From Mucilaginibacter rubeus (GTDB lineage Bacteria; Bacteroidota; Bacteroidia; Sphingobacteriales; Sphingobacteriaceae), in the NCBI RefSeq assembly GCF_014643835.1, contig NZ_BMKD01000014.1, positions 1-64,000 on the forward strand: 64,000 nucleotides of DNA. The letters run 5' to 3'. Position numbers and translations under genes: made by a program. This document shows positions 53,648 to 62,192 of this stretch, one piece after another. Within the stretch, counting starts at the first letter, position 1. Every line of letters begins with the position of its first letter. Below the pieces are notes generated by a model. The model was given only the letters and a program-made list of their open reading frames with translations. It ran no database searches and was not told the origin of the DNA.

Positions 53648-55735
53648 ATGAATAAGTTTTTTACCTTATTAGCCTTTATCCTATTATTCAACACGGCTTC
53701 GCAGGCCCAGGGCAACAGCATTGCATCCTTTAAAGCCTACGGCCATGACGATGAGGTGGTATACGGCATGAGCGGCGCTATTTCATTTTATTTCAAGGTT
53801 ACCCCTTTGATTGAAATGAATGGCAGTAAACTGGTTTTATTTTTTGAACCGTCGCAGGCATTGATAAAATCGCATTCGTACATCAACCTGGTTATTAATA
53901 ACAAACCGGCATACAGCAGCCGCCTGGGTCCCGATTCTATCCAGAAGATCACCCTTAACCTGAGCCGTGCCGACCTGAGCCCCGATAAGTTCCTCAAGAT
54001 CCAGATCAAAACCCTGCTCACCATCACCGACGACCAGTGTAAGGACCTGGATAACCCGGCGATGTGGTTAAGGATCAAGAACTACTCATACCTGTCGCTG
54101 GTTAAAAGCAATAAAAACTTTTTTGATAACGTAAATATCAGCAACTGCTTCGACTCCAAAAAAGCTATCGTTTACCCGTCAAACCCAAGCCTGCATGACC
54201 TTAAGGCTGTAGCCTGGGCCTATTCAAGGTTAAAAAAGACCCAAACACGTGAAATTGCCGTTTACGAAGAAAGCAAACTGCCCGACAGCGTTCGTAACTA
54301 CATCAGGGTAGGCGCCATTGATAAATTACCTGCCGATGCGCGTGCATTGGTAAAAGTTACCCCGCAAAATACGCAGGGTTTATTCTACCTGCATAAATCG
54401 GTAAGCCTGCTCACTGATACCATTGTGCACATGGTTGATGTAAAAGGCCGGTTTGTGCCGGTTAAAACCGTAACGCAGGAGCAATCGCCCAAAGAGGTGC
54501 TGTTTGTTACCGGCGGCGATGATACAGGTTATGAAAAGGCCATCACCGCCCTGGGCAACATGAACATCTTGAACTCAACCTATGGCGATTACCTGCTGAT
54601 CAACAAGGCCGAGAACACCTTCTTTAAAACTATCGACGAAAACCGCTCAAAGCTATCCTTAAAGCAAATTGGCGGCGTGAGCGACTTCCTGTCGGGCATT
54701 GGCTCATTAAAGAGCGCTTACAGCTTTAAAAACAGTGATTTCAGCTTCACCCCTAAAGAAGTGGAGATCCGTTTTGTTGCCAATTACAGCGGCCTTGCCC
54801 CCGGCGACCGTGGTTTCTTCAACATATACCTTAACGGTTTGCTCATCAGCAGCGAAAAACTAGATGCATCGGGCAAGCTGAACAGCTCTATCACCATTAA
54901 CCGTTATCAGCACCATAAATACAACACACTGGAGGCCGAATTCAGGTTTTATCCTACCAACGGCAACTGCCGCAACAGCTTTACCAACTTTTTTGCCGAG
55001 GTTGACGTTGACAAATCATACCTCGAATCAAAGAACCCCTTCATCACCAGCGACCTGAGCTTTTACCAGTATCCCGAGGCCTTTAACAACGGCACAACCA
55101 AAATTGTAGTAAGCGAGGAATACGCCAAATATGCCGCCGGTGCTATGGGCGAGATCATTTACGAGCTTAACAATAACATCAACGCCAATAACTTCCCCGA
55201 GTTTGTTTACTCGAAAGATTTGAAGCCAACTGATCTGAAGCAATACAATATCATAGCCCTGCTATCAAAAGATGATAAAGTACTTAAGGAGTTTCGCGAT
55301 GCCCCTATCCAGTTCGACAGGAACTTCAGGCTGTACAACACCGATAATAATACCCCGGTTTACGCGCTTTCGGATACGGTATCAAACGGCCTGGCGCAAA
55401 TCTTTTACGGCGTAAGCAACAATGCTACCCTGGTGCTTACCGCTACCGGCACGCATGTTTCTGAAGCTTTTTTGGCGGTATCCAAATCCATTACCGAGCA
55501 GCTTTCAACCCTGTCGAGCAATGTTTGTATCTCGGATGTTAACTCCAACAAATACCTGTTCAACATCAACAAATCCAGCGAAAACCTGGAGTACATCGAT
55601 ACCAAGAGCGGCCTTACCCGTTTCTGGGACAGCTATAACCTGTACATTTTGTTGGGCATCCTGATCCTGATCCTGCTTTCGTTCCTGTATGTGCGGTCAA
55701 AAGTTCAAAAATCGCAGGATCTGTTTAACGATTAG
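53648..55735 (+). CDS. BcsB-like cellulose/exopolysaccharide synthase subunit
   Basis: 695 residues from the ATG at 53648 (an alternative lies at 53639). Signal peptide (ending SQAQ), then BcsB-type domains: a jelly-roll (MSGAISFYFKVTPLIEMNG), a flavodoxin-like module (NYIRVGAIDKLPADARALVK) and a second pair (YSGLAPGDRGFFNIYLNGLL; RYQHHKYNTLEAEFRFYPTN). One C-terminal membrane helix (about 667-685) is followed by a short charged tail. In cellulose synthase this protein sits in the periplasm and guides the glucan from BcsA. Here the partner synthase is the GT2 enzyme downstream rather than a canonical PilZ-containing BcsA. Confidence 0.85.
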   Translation: MNKFFTLLAFILLFNTASQAQGNSIASFKAYGHDDEVVYGMSGAISFYFKVTPLIEMNGSKLVLFFEPSQALIKSHSYINLVINNKPAYSSRLGPDSIQKITLNLSRADLSPDKFLKIQIKTLLTITDDQCKDLDNPAMWLRIKNYSYLSLVKSNKNFFDNVNISNCFDSKKAIVYPSNPSLHDLKAVAWAYSRLKKTQTREIAVYEESKLPDSVRNYIRVGAIDKLPADARALVKVTPQNTQGLFYLHKSVSLLTDTIVHMVDVKGRFVPVKTVTQEQSPKEVLFVTGGDDTGYEKAITALGNMNILNSTYGDYLLINKAENTFFKTIDENRSKLSLKQIGGVSDFLSGIGSLKSAYSFKNSDFSFTPKEVEIRFVANYSGLAPGDRGFFNIYLNGLLISSEKLDASGKLNSSITINRYQHHKYNTLEAEFRFYPTNGNCRNSFTNFFAEVDVDKSYLESKNPFITSDLSFYQYPEAFNNGTTKIVVSEEYAKYAAGAMGEIIYELNNNINANNFPEFVYSKDLKPTDLKQYNIIALLSKDDKVLKEFRDAPIQFDRNFRLYNTDNNTPVYALSDTVSNGLAQIFYGVSNNATLVLTATGTHVSEAFLAVSKSITEQLSTLSSNVCISDVNSNKYLFNINKSSENLEYIDTKSGLTRFWDSYNLYILLGILILILLSFLYVRSKVQKSQDLFND

Positions 55736-55737
55736 TA

Positions 55738-55886
55738 CCTCACCCTGCCCTCTCCAAAGGAGAGGGTTTTAAGAAAGTGACGCTAAGGCGTCATCATAAA
55801 TACAGTAACAAACCGGCTCCCTCTCCAAAGGAGAAGGCTTAAAAAAAAAGAGCTCCCTCTCCTTTGGAGAGGGCGGGGGGTGAGGT
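55738..55886. repeat. Palindromic repeat inside the exopolysaccharide operon
   Basis: Outer arms CCTCACCCTGCCCTCTCC and GGAGAGGGCGGGGGGTGAGG pair, with further CCCTCTCCAAAGGAGA blocks between them. It begins right after the BcsB-like stop codon and ends 15 bases before the glycosyltransferase start. Confidence 0.8.
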
Positions 55887-55901
55887 TATAAAACACCTAA
55901 T

Positions 55902-57755
55902 ATGGATACATTGAGTATTTCTGTTCCTGAAATTTTGGTTGCCCACGGATTTATTTCGCCGGCCGACCAGGAAAAGATCCATGCTTTTTCGGAAAGATCG
56001 GGTATGTCATACCTCAAAATAGCCCTTAACTTCGGCTATGTTTCCCGCAAAAACTATGAACGCGCCTTGGGCAACGCAGGCTACCACTTTGCCGAAATCC
56101 GCCAGGAAGCCTTCGACCAAAAGATCCTCGACCAGGTTGACCTTAAATTTGCCAACGACCAGCTGGGCCTTCCCCTCCGCATCGAAAACAATAAGGTGGT
56201 TACCGTTATGGCCGACCCCGGCAATGAACTTTTCCTTGATTTTGTAAGGTTTACCTATGACCTGGAACCCGAAATCATCGTAGCATCCGATTTGGAGATC
56301 ACCTGGCTAAGCCACAAGCTTACCGGGCAAAAATATGTGAAGGCATCCGTTTTTGAGCTCCTTAAGCGCGACCCTAAAAGCTCGGCCTCAACAACGTTCA
56401 CCACATCACAACTTGTTTTCATTTTTGCCTTGTGGGGCATTACCGCCATCGGCCTGTTCCTCAACTTTAAAAACGTATCCATCACCATTAACTTAATCAT
56501 CAGTTCGTTTTTCCTGATAGCTATCATCTTCAAACTGTTTTTGGCGCTGGTAGGCTCCCGGTTTGAGCTGCACCAGGCCGTCACCAAAAATGATCTGCGC
56601 ACTATCGTAAACGAGGAGCTACCTGTATACACCATCCTGCTGCCTGTTTACAAGGAGGATAAGCTGATCAAAAAACTCATCTGGAACCTGCAAAGCCTCG
56701 ACTATCCGCGCGAGCAGCTGGATATCAAACTGCTTATTGAAGAAGATGATGATAAAACATTAAACGCCGTAAAAAACCTCGATTTCCCCGCTGTGTTTGA
56801 AGTTATTGTGGTGCCTTTCCACATGCCTAAAACCAAGCCCAAGGCCTGTAATTACGGTCTTCATTTTTCGAGGGGCGAATACCTCACCATTTACGATGCC
56901 GAGGATATCCCCGATACCGATCAGCTTAAAAAAGTGGTGGCCCTGTTTCATAAGCTGCCCGAAAACTATATCTGCATTCAAAGCGCCTTAAACTACTTTA
57001 ACCGCAACGAAAACTTCCTTACCCGGATGTTCACCCTCGAATATTCGTACTGGTTTGATTATATGCTGCCCGGTTTGGATACGCTGGATATCCCCATCCC
57101 GCTTGGCGGCACCAGCAATCACTTTAAAATGGACGCGCTGATTGAGCTTGGCGCCTGGGACCCCTTTAACGTAACCGAAGATGCCGACCTTGGCGTACGC
57201 GCCTATGCCAAAGGCTATAAGGTGGCCATAGTAAACTCCACCACGTATGAAGAAGCCAATAATAACTTCTGGAACTGGATCCGCCAGCGCTCGCGCTGGA
57301 TCAAGGGCTACATGCAAACCTACCTGGTGCACATGCGCAACCCGCCGGCCCTCATCCGTAAAATAGGCTTTCGCGGTTTCCTGGGTTTTAACTTTTTCAT
57401 CGGCGCCACATCAGCCACCTTTTTAATTTACCCGGTGTTGCTCATCATCTTTATCTGTTACCTCATATTTGATTTTTCAACCATCCGTAATTTGTTTCCG
57501 GACTGGGTGTTGTTCATGTCGATATTTAACCTCATGGTGGGTAATATCCTCATGATCTATATCAACATGATGGCCGTATTTAAACGCCGCTATTTCGAGC
57601 TCATTTTGTTTGCCATAGCCAACCCGGTTTACTGGCTCATGCACTCGGTAGCAGCCTATATGGGCCTGTACCAGCTCATCACCAATCCGTTTTACTGGGA
57701 AAAAACCAACCACGGTTTAAGTAAGGTTAATAACCCCACAAACGTTATTAAATGA
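55902..57755 (+). CDS. Processive GT2 glycosyltransferase with N-terminal MshEN/GspE_N-like module
   Basis: 617 residues. The N-terminus (1-150) has two helical repeats of the T2SSE_N/MshEN type: VPEILVAHGFISPADQEKI and YLKIALNFGYVSRKNYERAL, a fold that binds cyclic di-GMP in some proteins, though the motif here is not canonical. Two membrane helices (about 168-225) precede the catalytic domain: YTILLPVYKEDKLIKKLIWN, YDAEDIPD (DxD, about 331), TEDADLGVRAYAKGYK (about 425) and QRSRWIKGYMQT (QxxRW, about 463). Several membrane helices end it. This arrangement equals a cellulose-synthase-like enzyme without PilZ. Its stop overlaps the next start by four bases. Confidence 0.87.
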   Translation: MDTLSISVPEILVAHGFISPADQEKIHAFSERSGMSYLKIALNFGYVSRKNYERALGNAGYHFAEIRQEAFDQKILDQVDLKFANDQLGLPLRIENNKVVTVMADPGNELFLDFVRFTYDLEPEIIVASDLEITWLSHKLTGQKYVKASVFELLKRDPKSSASTTFTTSQLVFIFALWGITAIGLFLNFKNVSITINLIISSFFLIAIIFKLFLALVGSRFELHQAVTKNDLRTIVNEELPVYTILLPVYKEDKLIKKLIWNLQSLDYPREQLDIKLLIEEDDDKTLNAVKNLDFPAVFEVIVVPFHMPKTKPKACNYGLHFSRGEYLTIYDAEDIPDTDQLKKVVALFHKLPENYICIQSALNYFNRNENFLTRMFTLEYSYWFDYMLPGLDTLDIPIPLGGTSNHFKMDALIELGAWDPFNVTEDADLGVRAYAKGYKVAIVNSTTYEEANNNFWNWIRQRSRWIKGYMQTYLVHMRNPPALIRKIGFRGFLGFNFFIGATSATFLIYPVLLIIFICYLIFDFSTIRNLFPDWVLFMSIFNLMVGNILMIYINMMAVFKRRYFELILFAIANPVYWLMHSVAAYMGLYQLITNPFYWEKTNHGLSKVNNPTNVIK

Positions 57756-59320
57756 AAATTGCCAAAAGTACATACCTGTTTATATTTACCCTGGTGCTGG
57801 CAGCCTGGTACCTGGTTATCGGCATATACCTTAACCACTTAGGCTATTATAACCAGGAAAGCCTTTTTTATATCGAAAAAACAAAGATCGTGTTTGAGGG
57901 GCTGGGCAACCGCCTCAAGGTAATGGGCTTAACCGCCCCGCTGCTGCCCTTTTACTCCTCGCTTATATTTTCGTGGGTAAACGGTTACCTCGCGCCGGTC
58001 ATAGCATCGGCACTGGGTACGGCAGGCTTCTTCTATCTTATTTCGCGCTCGTTTGTAATCAGGGTGAAGGACGATTTTTACCTCATCATGGTAGCCATCC
58101 TGTTCCTGCTGCACCCCGGTATCATTTACATGGCCTGCTCGGGCAAAGCCATTTACCTGGTAGTGATCTTCGTGTACCTGTTTTTCCTTAACCTGCTTAA
58201 GTTTTACCGCTCAAACACCACGTTCCACGTATCCATAGCCAGTATCTGTTTGGTGATGCTCATTTTTTGCGATTACCGCTTCATCTGGCTTACGCTGTTC
58301 TTTATTCCGCTGGTACTGTCCATAACGCTGGCCAGCCTAAACCTGGGCGAAAAGGAATCCATTTTCAGGCTGTTCATGAGCTTTAACAGTCCGTCGTTAC
58401 GGCGCAAGCTTATCAATAAAACTTTTGCCATTTACGTGATCCTGTTTATCCTACCCGTGGTATCGCTGGTTTGCTACCAGCTGCTTAACCAAACCCACGC
58501 CAGCGACTATAACTACTTTATGGAAAGCCCCCTGGCCACCTGGAACGTACTGGTCGACAAGCTGAATTATGACACCGCCGCCACTGCCGTAAACTACCAG
58601 CTGCCCGAACTCAGCATCCTGGTGTCATTGAGGGTCGTTTATTTTTGTCCGCTGATACTGTTTGGCCTGTACCTGCTGCGCGAAAGCACTTATCATGTGC
58701 TAACCGTACTCACCCTGTTTGCCTTTGTGGAGTTTTTGCACATTAAGTACGATAAACTGTTTCTCACCTACCAGTACTACCTTATATTTTTATTTGTGGC
58801 GCTGCTGTGTATCATATTTAAGGTACATACCATCAAAAATAAACTGGCCGTTAAACTGGGCCTGGCCTTTGTGATTGTACTGCAGCTGTATACCGGCTAC
58901 ACCTTTTTAACCCACTCGCTCATTACCGACGAGCGCCGCTTCATCACCACCCTTAGCCACCTGCAGCCCAATACCGATCAAAGCGAAAGCAAAGAAATAG
59001 CAGCCTACATCAACAGCCTGCCCGACGGTACGCACATCCTCATGGACGATGCCGTATCATACCCCATTGTGGCCTTTACCGATAACATCAAAAAGCTAAC
59101 CCTGCCCTACCAGCTCAACTCGTTCCTGTCGGCCATTGAAACCCCATACAAATACGACGACTATATCCTGATAGCCACCCCTAAAAACCCCTTTACCGGC
59201 TACACCCAGCTCAGCGACAGGTACATCCCCGAAATCCGCCGCCTCAACAGCGGCGTAAACTACAAACGGGCGTATGAAACGGATGGATGGATTTTGTACA
59301 AGGTGGTGACGTTGCAATAA
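57752..59320 (+). CDS. Polytopic membrane protein of the exopolysaccharide operon
   Basis: 522 residues with about ten hydrophobic segments, starting MKIAKSTYLFIFTLVLAAWY. The layout (first loop with YYNQESLFYIEKTKIVFEG, last soluble domain of about 110 residues from DERRFITTLSH) resembles GT-C enzymes, but no DxD or acidic motif is obvious in the first loop. It may polymerise, modify or export the glycan. ATGA overlap with the GT2 gene shows tight coupling. Confidence 0.75.
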   Translation: MKIAKSTYLFIFTLVLAAWYLVIGIYLNHLGYYNQESLFYIEKTKIVFEGLGNRLKVMGLTAPLLPFYSSLIFSWVNGYLAPVIASALGTAGFFYLISRSFVIRVKDDFYLIMVAILFLLHPGIIYMACSGKAIYLVVIFVYLFFLNLLKFYRSNTTFHVSIASICLVMLIFCDYRFIWLTLFFIPLVLSITLASLNLGEKESIFRLFMSFNSPSLRRKLINKTFAIYVILFILPVVSLVCYQLLNQTHASDYNYFMESPLATWNVLVDKLNYDTAATAVNYQLPELSILVSLRVVYFCPLILFGLYLLRESTYHVLTVLTLFAFVEFLHIKYDKLFLTYQYYLIFLFVALLCIIFKVHTIKNKLAVKLGLAFVIVLQLYTGYTFLTHSLITDERRFITTLSHLQPNTDQSESKEIAAYINSLPDGTHILMDDAVSYPIVAFTDNIKKLTLPYQLNSFLSAIETPYKYDDYILIATPKNPFTGYTQLSDRYIPEIRRLNSGVNYKRAYETDGWILYKVVTLQ

Positions 59321-59390
59321 TCAGTTGGCAGTTTTGGGTGGGCAGTTTGCAGTTAGTTTTTTTAGTGGCAGTAGCAGTTGCAGTGATAGT

Positions 59391-59880
59391 GGCCTGTCAC
59401 CCTGAGCCTGTCGAAGGGTCGCGCGCAGAGGCCTAACCCACCATGCTTCGAGAACCTCAGCATGACACCCGTTTTAATGTTGTCAACCTGAGTGCAAAGG
59501 CCTGTCACCCTGAGCTTGTCGAAGGGTCGCGCGCTGAGGCCTAACCCACCATGCTTCGAGAACCTCAGCGTGACACCCGTTTTAATATTGTCAACCTGAG
59601 TGCAAAGGCCTGTCACCCTGAGCTTGTCGAAGGGTCGCGTGCAGAGGCCTAACCCACCATGCTTCGAGAACCTCAGCATGACAACCGTTTTAATGTTGTC
59701 AACCTGAGTGCAAAGGCCTGTCACCCTGAGCCTGTCGAAGGGTCGCGCGCAGAGGCCTCACCCACCATGCTTCGAGAACCTCAGCATGACACCCGTTTTA
59801 ATGTTGTCAACCTGAGTGCAAAGGCCTGTCAGCCTGAGCTTGTCGAAGGGTCGCGCGCAGAGGCCCTTCGACAAGCTACC
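59391..59880. repeat. Tandem array, 108-bp unit, about 4.5 copies
   Basis: Units begin GGCCTGTCACCCTGAGC at 59391, 59499, 59607 and 59715, with a variant start at 59823. Each holds TGTCGAAGGGTCGCGCGCAG, then CATGCTTCGAGAACCTCAGC and ATGACACCCGTTTTAATGTT. The period is constant at 108 bases and the array ends in an inverted CCCTTCGACAAGCT arm. Because 108 is divisible by three, long reading frames run through it on both strands; these are not genes. Confidence 0.9.
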
Positions 59881-60412
59881 CATGACAAGATAAAAAATGT
59901 GTTTTTTCGCAGCAGATCAGCTTCGGGTGAGAAAACGAGTAGAACGATGCTGGGCGGTGCGGCTGCAGGGGCATAGCACGTTTTTGCAGAAGCGGAGGCA
60001 TTGCGTGCGAATCGGGCAAAATGATTGCAGCCCGTGGTTCTGTTCGTTTTGCAGGGTGAAGGCCGCGCCGAGGGCTATGGGGTCAGGTTGTGCGCAAAGA
60101 AGCCTCTCTGCTGCAAGCCTTTTTGGTTACTTTTGTGTCAAGACAAACGGCGGAGCCTTCTTGAGCAGCTTAAAAAATGAACAATAGCGAAAAACGTAAC
60201 TGGCCCCGCGCGGCCAGGAGCGCGACGATGTAAGTTCAATACTAATGAAGCCCGTTACCAGTCTGTCGGGGATTGCTTCATTCCTTACAGCAATGACGTG
60301 GTGGATTTGTCATTTTACCTTCAGAAGCCCCGGATTTAAACACTCAGCATAACACCCGTTTCTCCATACCTTAAATCCGAAATCGAAAATCCCAATTCCG
60401 AAATCAAAATAA
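59881..60412. other. Gene-free repeat-rich stretch
   Basis: Contains a GCAAGCCTTTTTGGTTACTT motif followed by TTGTGTCAAGACAAA (about 60113-60150), and a worn family B palindrome (about 60228-60296, ending GCAATGACG). A 96-codon frame here has no gene-like content. Nothing else is recognised. Confidence 0.5.
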
Positions 60413-60532
60413 TGGCGTTGCCTGCGGCCCGGGCTTTACGCTGCAAATCCTCGCCTTGGCCTCGCGCGCAGGCCTGCACAAGGCTGTGGGTTTTCCGCTG
60501 CAATCCCTAACGTGGCTCGGGCGCGGGGCCCG
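60413..60532. repeat. Palindromic repeat family C
   Basis: Begins TGGCGTTGCCTGCGGCCCGG and ends GGCTCGGGCGCGGGGCCCG. Matches the reverse complement of 44011-44125 almost throughout. Confidence 0.72.
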
Positions 60533-60758
60533 AAAGGGGATGAAAAATGGTTTGTCCGTCAGTTTTGGGGAAGGGGTAGTTGAGGACGGCTTTTTAAGTT
60601 TCTTCTTATGAGGCCAGGGTAAGCGACTTTGCTCACCGTTTAACCTTGCATACGGGCCAAGCCGGGAGGCTTGCGGCAGCGATTTGCTACCGCAACCGTC
60701 CTCGCGTGTGGTTCGTTATCATTGAATTTGCTTGCGGTAGCAAAGGTTGGGACAAAGA

Positions 60759-60965
60759 TTATATTATAATGTATTGAGTAAATAAATTGATTGCATTTTC
60801 AATTTTTGATTGAGAACACTTATGATTCGCGCCAACTTCGTTACATACATCTATCCAATATTTTTGAGAGCATCGTTTATTATTCCCTTTATGTCTATTG
60901 GGTAGCCCGAGTGCATGTTTAACTTTTGAAACAATACACGGTGACAATTGAATATAACTATGCAT
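60759..60965 (-). CDS. Short protein of unknown function, possibly a fragment
   Basis: 68 residues from an ATG at 60965 (MHSYIQLSPCIVSKVKHALG), ending NLFTQYIII. The composition (many Lys, Asn, Cys) is protein-like, but no family is recognised. It lies immediately downstream of a decayed small gene in the same direction, in an area of relics, so it may itself be a remnant. Confidence 0.35.
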   Translation of the reverse strand: MHSYIQLSPCIVSKVKHALGLPNRHKGNNKRCSQKYWIDVCNEVGANHKCSQSKIENAINLFTQYIII

Positions 60966-60985
60966 AAAATAAGTCACAATTGATG

Positions 60986-61175
60986 TCAACTACTTGTTTT
61001 TGTTAATGCTGCTTCTTTTTTAGCCTTTAAAGACTTCAGTTTGTCGCCCGGTTTTGGTTAAGCTTTACCAAGAAACGAAGCCTTTATAACCTCTTCAAAA
61101 GTACCATGTATTTTAAACTCGCTTTTTTCGTACTTCTCTAAACGTTTCTTTTTAAGTTCGTCGCCTTTTTGTCAT
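60986..61175 (-). pseudogene. Decayed small Bacteroidota protein (IHGTFEEVIKAS type)
   Basis: From the ATG at 61175 the frame is off by one A in a short A-run and stops at once. The correct frame gives GDELKKKRLEKYEKSEFKIH, GTFEEVIKASFLGKA, a TAA, then PKPGDKLKSLKAKKEAALTK and a TGA at 60986-60988. The F-x-I-H-G-T-F-E-E-V-I-K pattern is common in small proteins of this phylum. One frameshift and one nonsense codon make it a pseudogene. Confidence 0.6.
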
Positions 61176-61187
61176 ACACAAATTTAC

Positions 61188-61373
61188 TTAATTAAGTGAG
61201 CACAAGCGTTTGCCATTAACATTTTTTGGGCTTTCAATAAAGCGAACTGTATCTAATGCCTTACGTATATTGTATTTGTACCTGAACTCGTGGCAATAAC
61301 GATGTAAATGTTTGGTTTATACTTTATGAAAAGCACCTATCTTCCAAATTTGCCACAAAATACATTTAACCAT
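61188..61373 (-). pseudogene. C-terminal relic of an IS1595-type transposase
   Basis: On the minus strand the frame reads WQIWKIGAFHKV, a TAA, then TKHLHRYCHEFRYKYNIRKA and LDTVRFIESPKNVNGKR before a TAA at 61188-61190. The K-H-L-H-R-Y-C-H-E-F block is the end of the DDE domain of IS1595-family transposases. Only the last 60 residues survive. Confidence 0.65.
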
Positions 61374-61433
61374 TTGATTATTAGTTAGTTTTACTATTTA
61401 ATATATTTAGCGTAGATAATTAAACGTTATATA

Positions 61434-61441
61434 TATATTTG
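61434..61441 (+). promoter_or_regulatory. Candidate -7 element of the PIN module
   Basis: TATATTTG (TAnnTTTG consensus) lies seven bases before the ATG at 61449, so transcripts could begin near the start codon. The expected upstream TTTG is not clear (TTTA at 61406). Confidence 0.3.
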
Positions 61442-61448
61442 TTAAGCC

Positions 61449-62192
61449 ATGATAAAGTTTTCGATTAAGATAGATGATGAAGCCCATTCTTTGAATGAAG
61501 AAGACGGTATCGGACTGGACAAAATTGGCGATTTTCTTAAAAATCTTTACTGTGCTATCGATAACGGCACAGAGCATAAAGTAACATTAGGGAATGTTAG
61601 AGGCAACTGCTATGCACTTGATTTTTACACAAGAGACAATGCGCTTTACGAGAACTTTTTAACTGTTCATAAAAACATAGAACAATTGGATGTCGATTCA
61701 CTTCCAATTGAACAAAAGAGATATGCGGCCTCTCTAAAAGCTATTTTAGGTGGTAAGTATTTTTTAACCGCGTATGATAAAAACGATCAAGAGGTAGCCG
61801 CAATAAATGAAATCGGCAAAAAGCAAATAGCAAGTTTTTACTATTCTACCGATACGGTTTATGGTATTTTATCTGAATTGGGAAGTTCAACCTTAACAAG
61901 TGCTAAAAAACATATATATATTGACGGAATAGGATATAAAATTTTTATATCCCGAGATCAAGATTTAGAGTTAAAACCATTTTATGGAACACATAAATTA
62001 AGAATAGAGCTAAGACAAAAACGTTCGTCTACAGATGGACATATAGTTAATTCGGAGTTACTTTCTTTTACTGCAGTAAGTAAAGGCAATCTAATAGATA
62101 ATTTAAACGATAGTGATGCGATTGAACTTAAAATATTAAAAAACACCCATACGATAGAAGATATTCTGAATAGTATATATGCAAGTAGATAA
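61449..62192 (+). CDS. Unknown protein paired with a PIN-domain protein
   Basis: 247 residues, acidic, no signal or membrane segment. The N-terminal half has DGIGLDKIGDFLKNLYCAID and VTLGNVRGNCYALDFYTRDN; the C-terminal half has HIYIDGIGYKIFISRDQDLE and KPFYGTHKLRIELRQKRSS. No family is recognised. It overlaps the PIN gene by 14 bases, suggesting a two-gene unit in which it might neutralise or guide the nuclease (inference). Confidence 0.7.
   Translation: MIKFSIKIDDEAHSLNEEDGIGLDKIGDFLKNLYCAIDNGTEHKVTLGNVRGNCYALDFYTRDNALYENFLTVHKNIEQLDVDSLPIEQKRYAASLKAILGGKYFLTAYDKNDQEVAAINEIGKKQIASFYYSTDTVYGILSELGSSTLTSAKKHIYIDGIGYKIFISRDQDLELKPFYGTHKLRIELRQKRSSTDGHIVNSELLSFTAVSKGNLIDNLNDSDAIELKILKNTHTIEDILNSIYASR

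Noticed and set aside
59362-59724. 120-codon minus-strand frame with a repeated polypeptide
   Set aside because: It is the translation of the 108-bp tandem DNA repeat; open frames follow from the period being divisible by three.
59391-59880. CRISPR array
   Set aside because: Units are contiguous 108-bp copies without unique spacers, and there are no cas genes.
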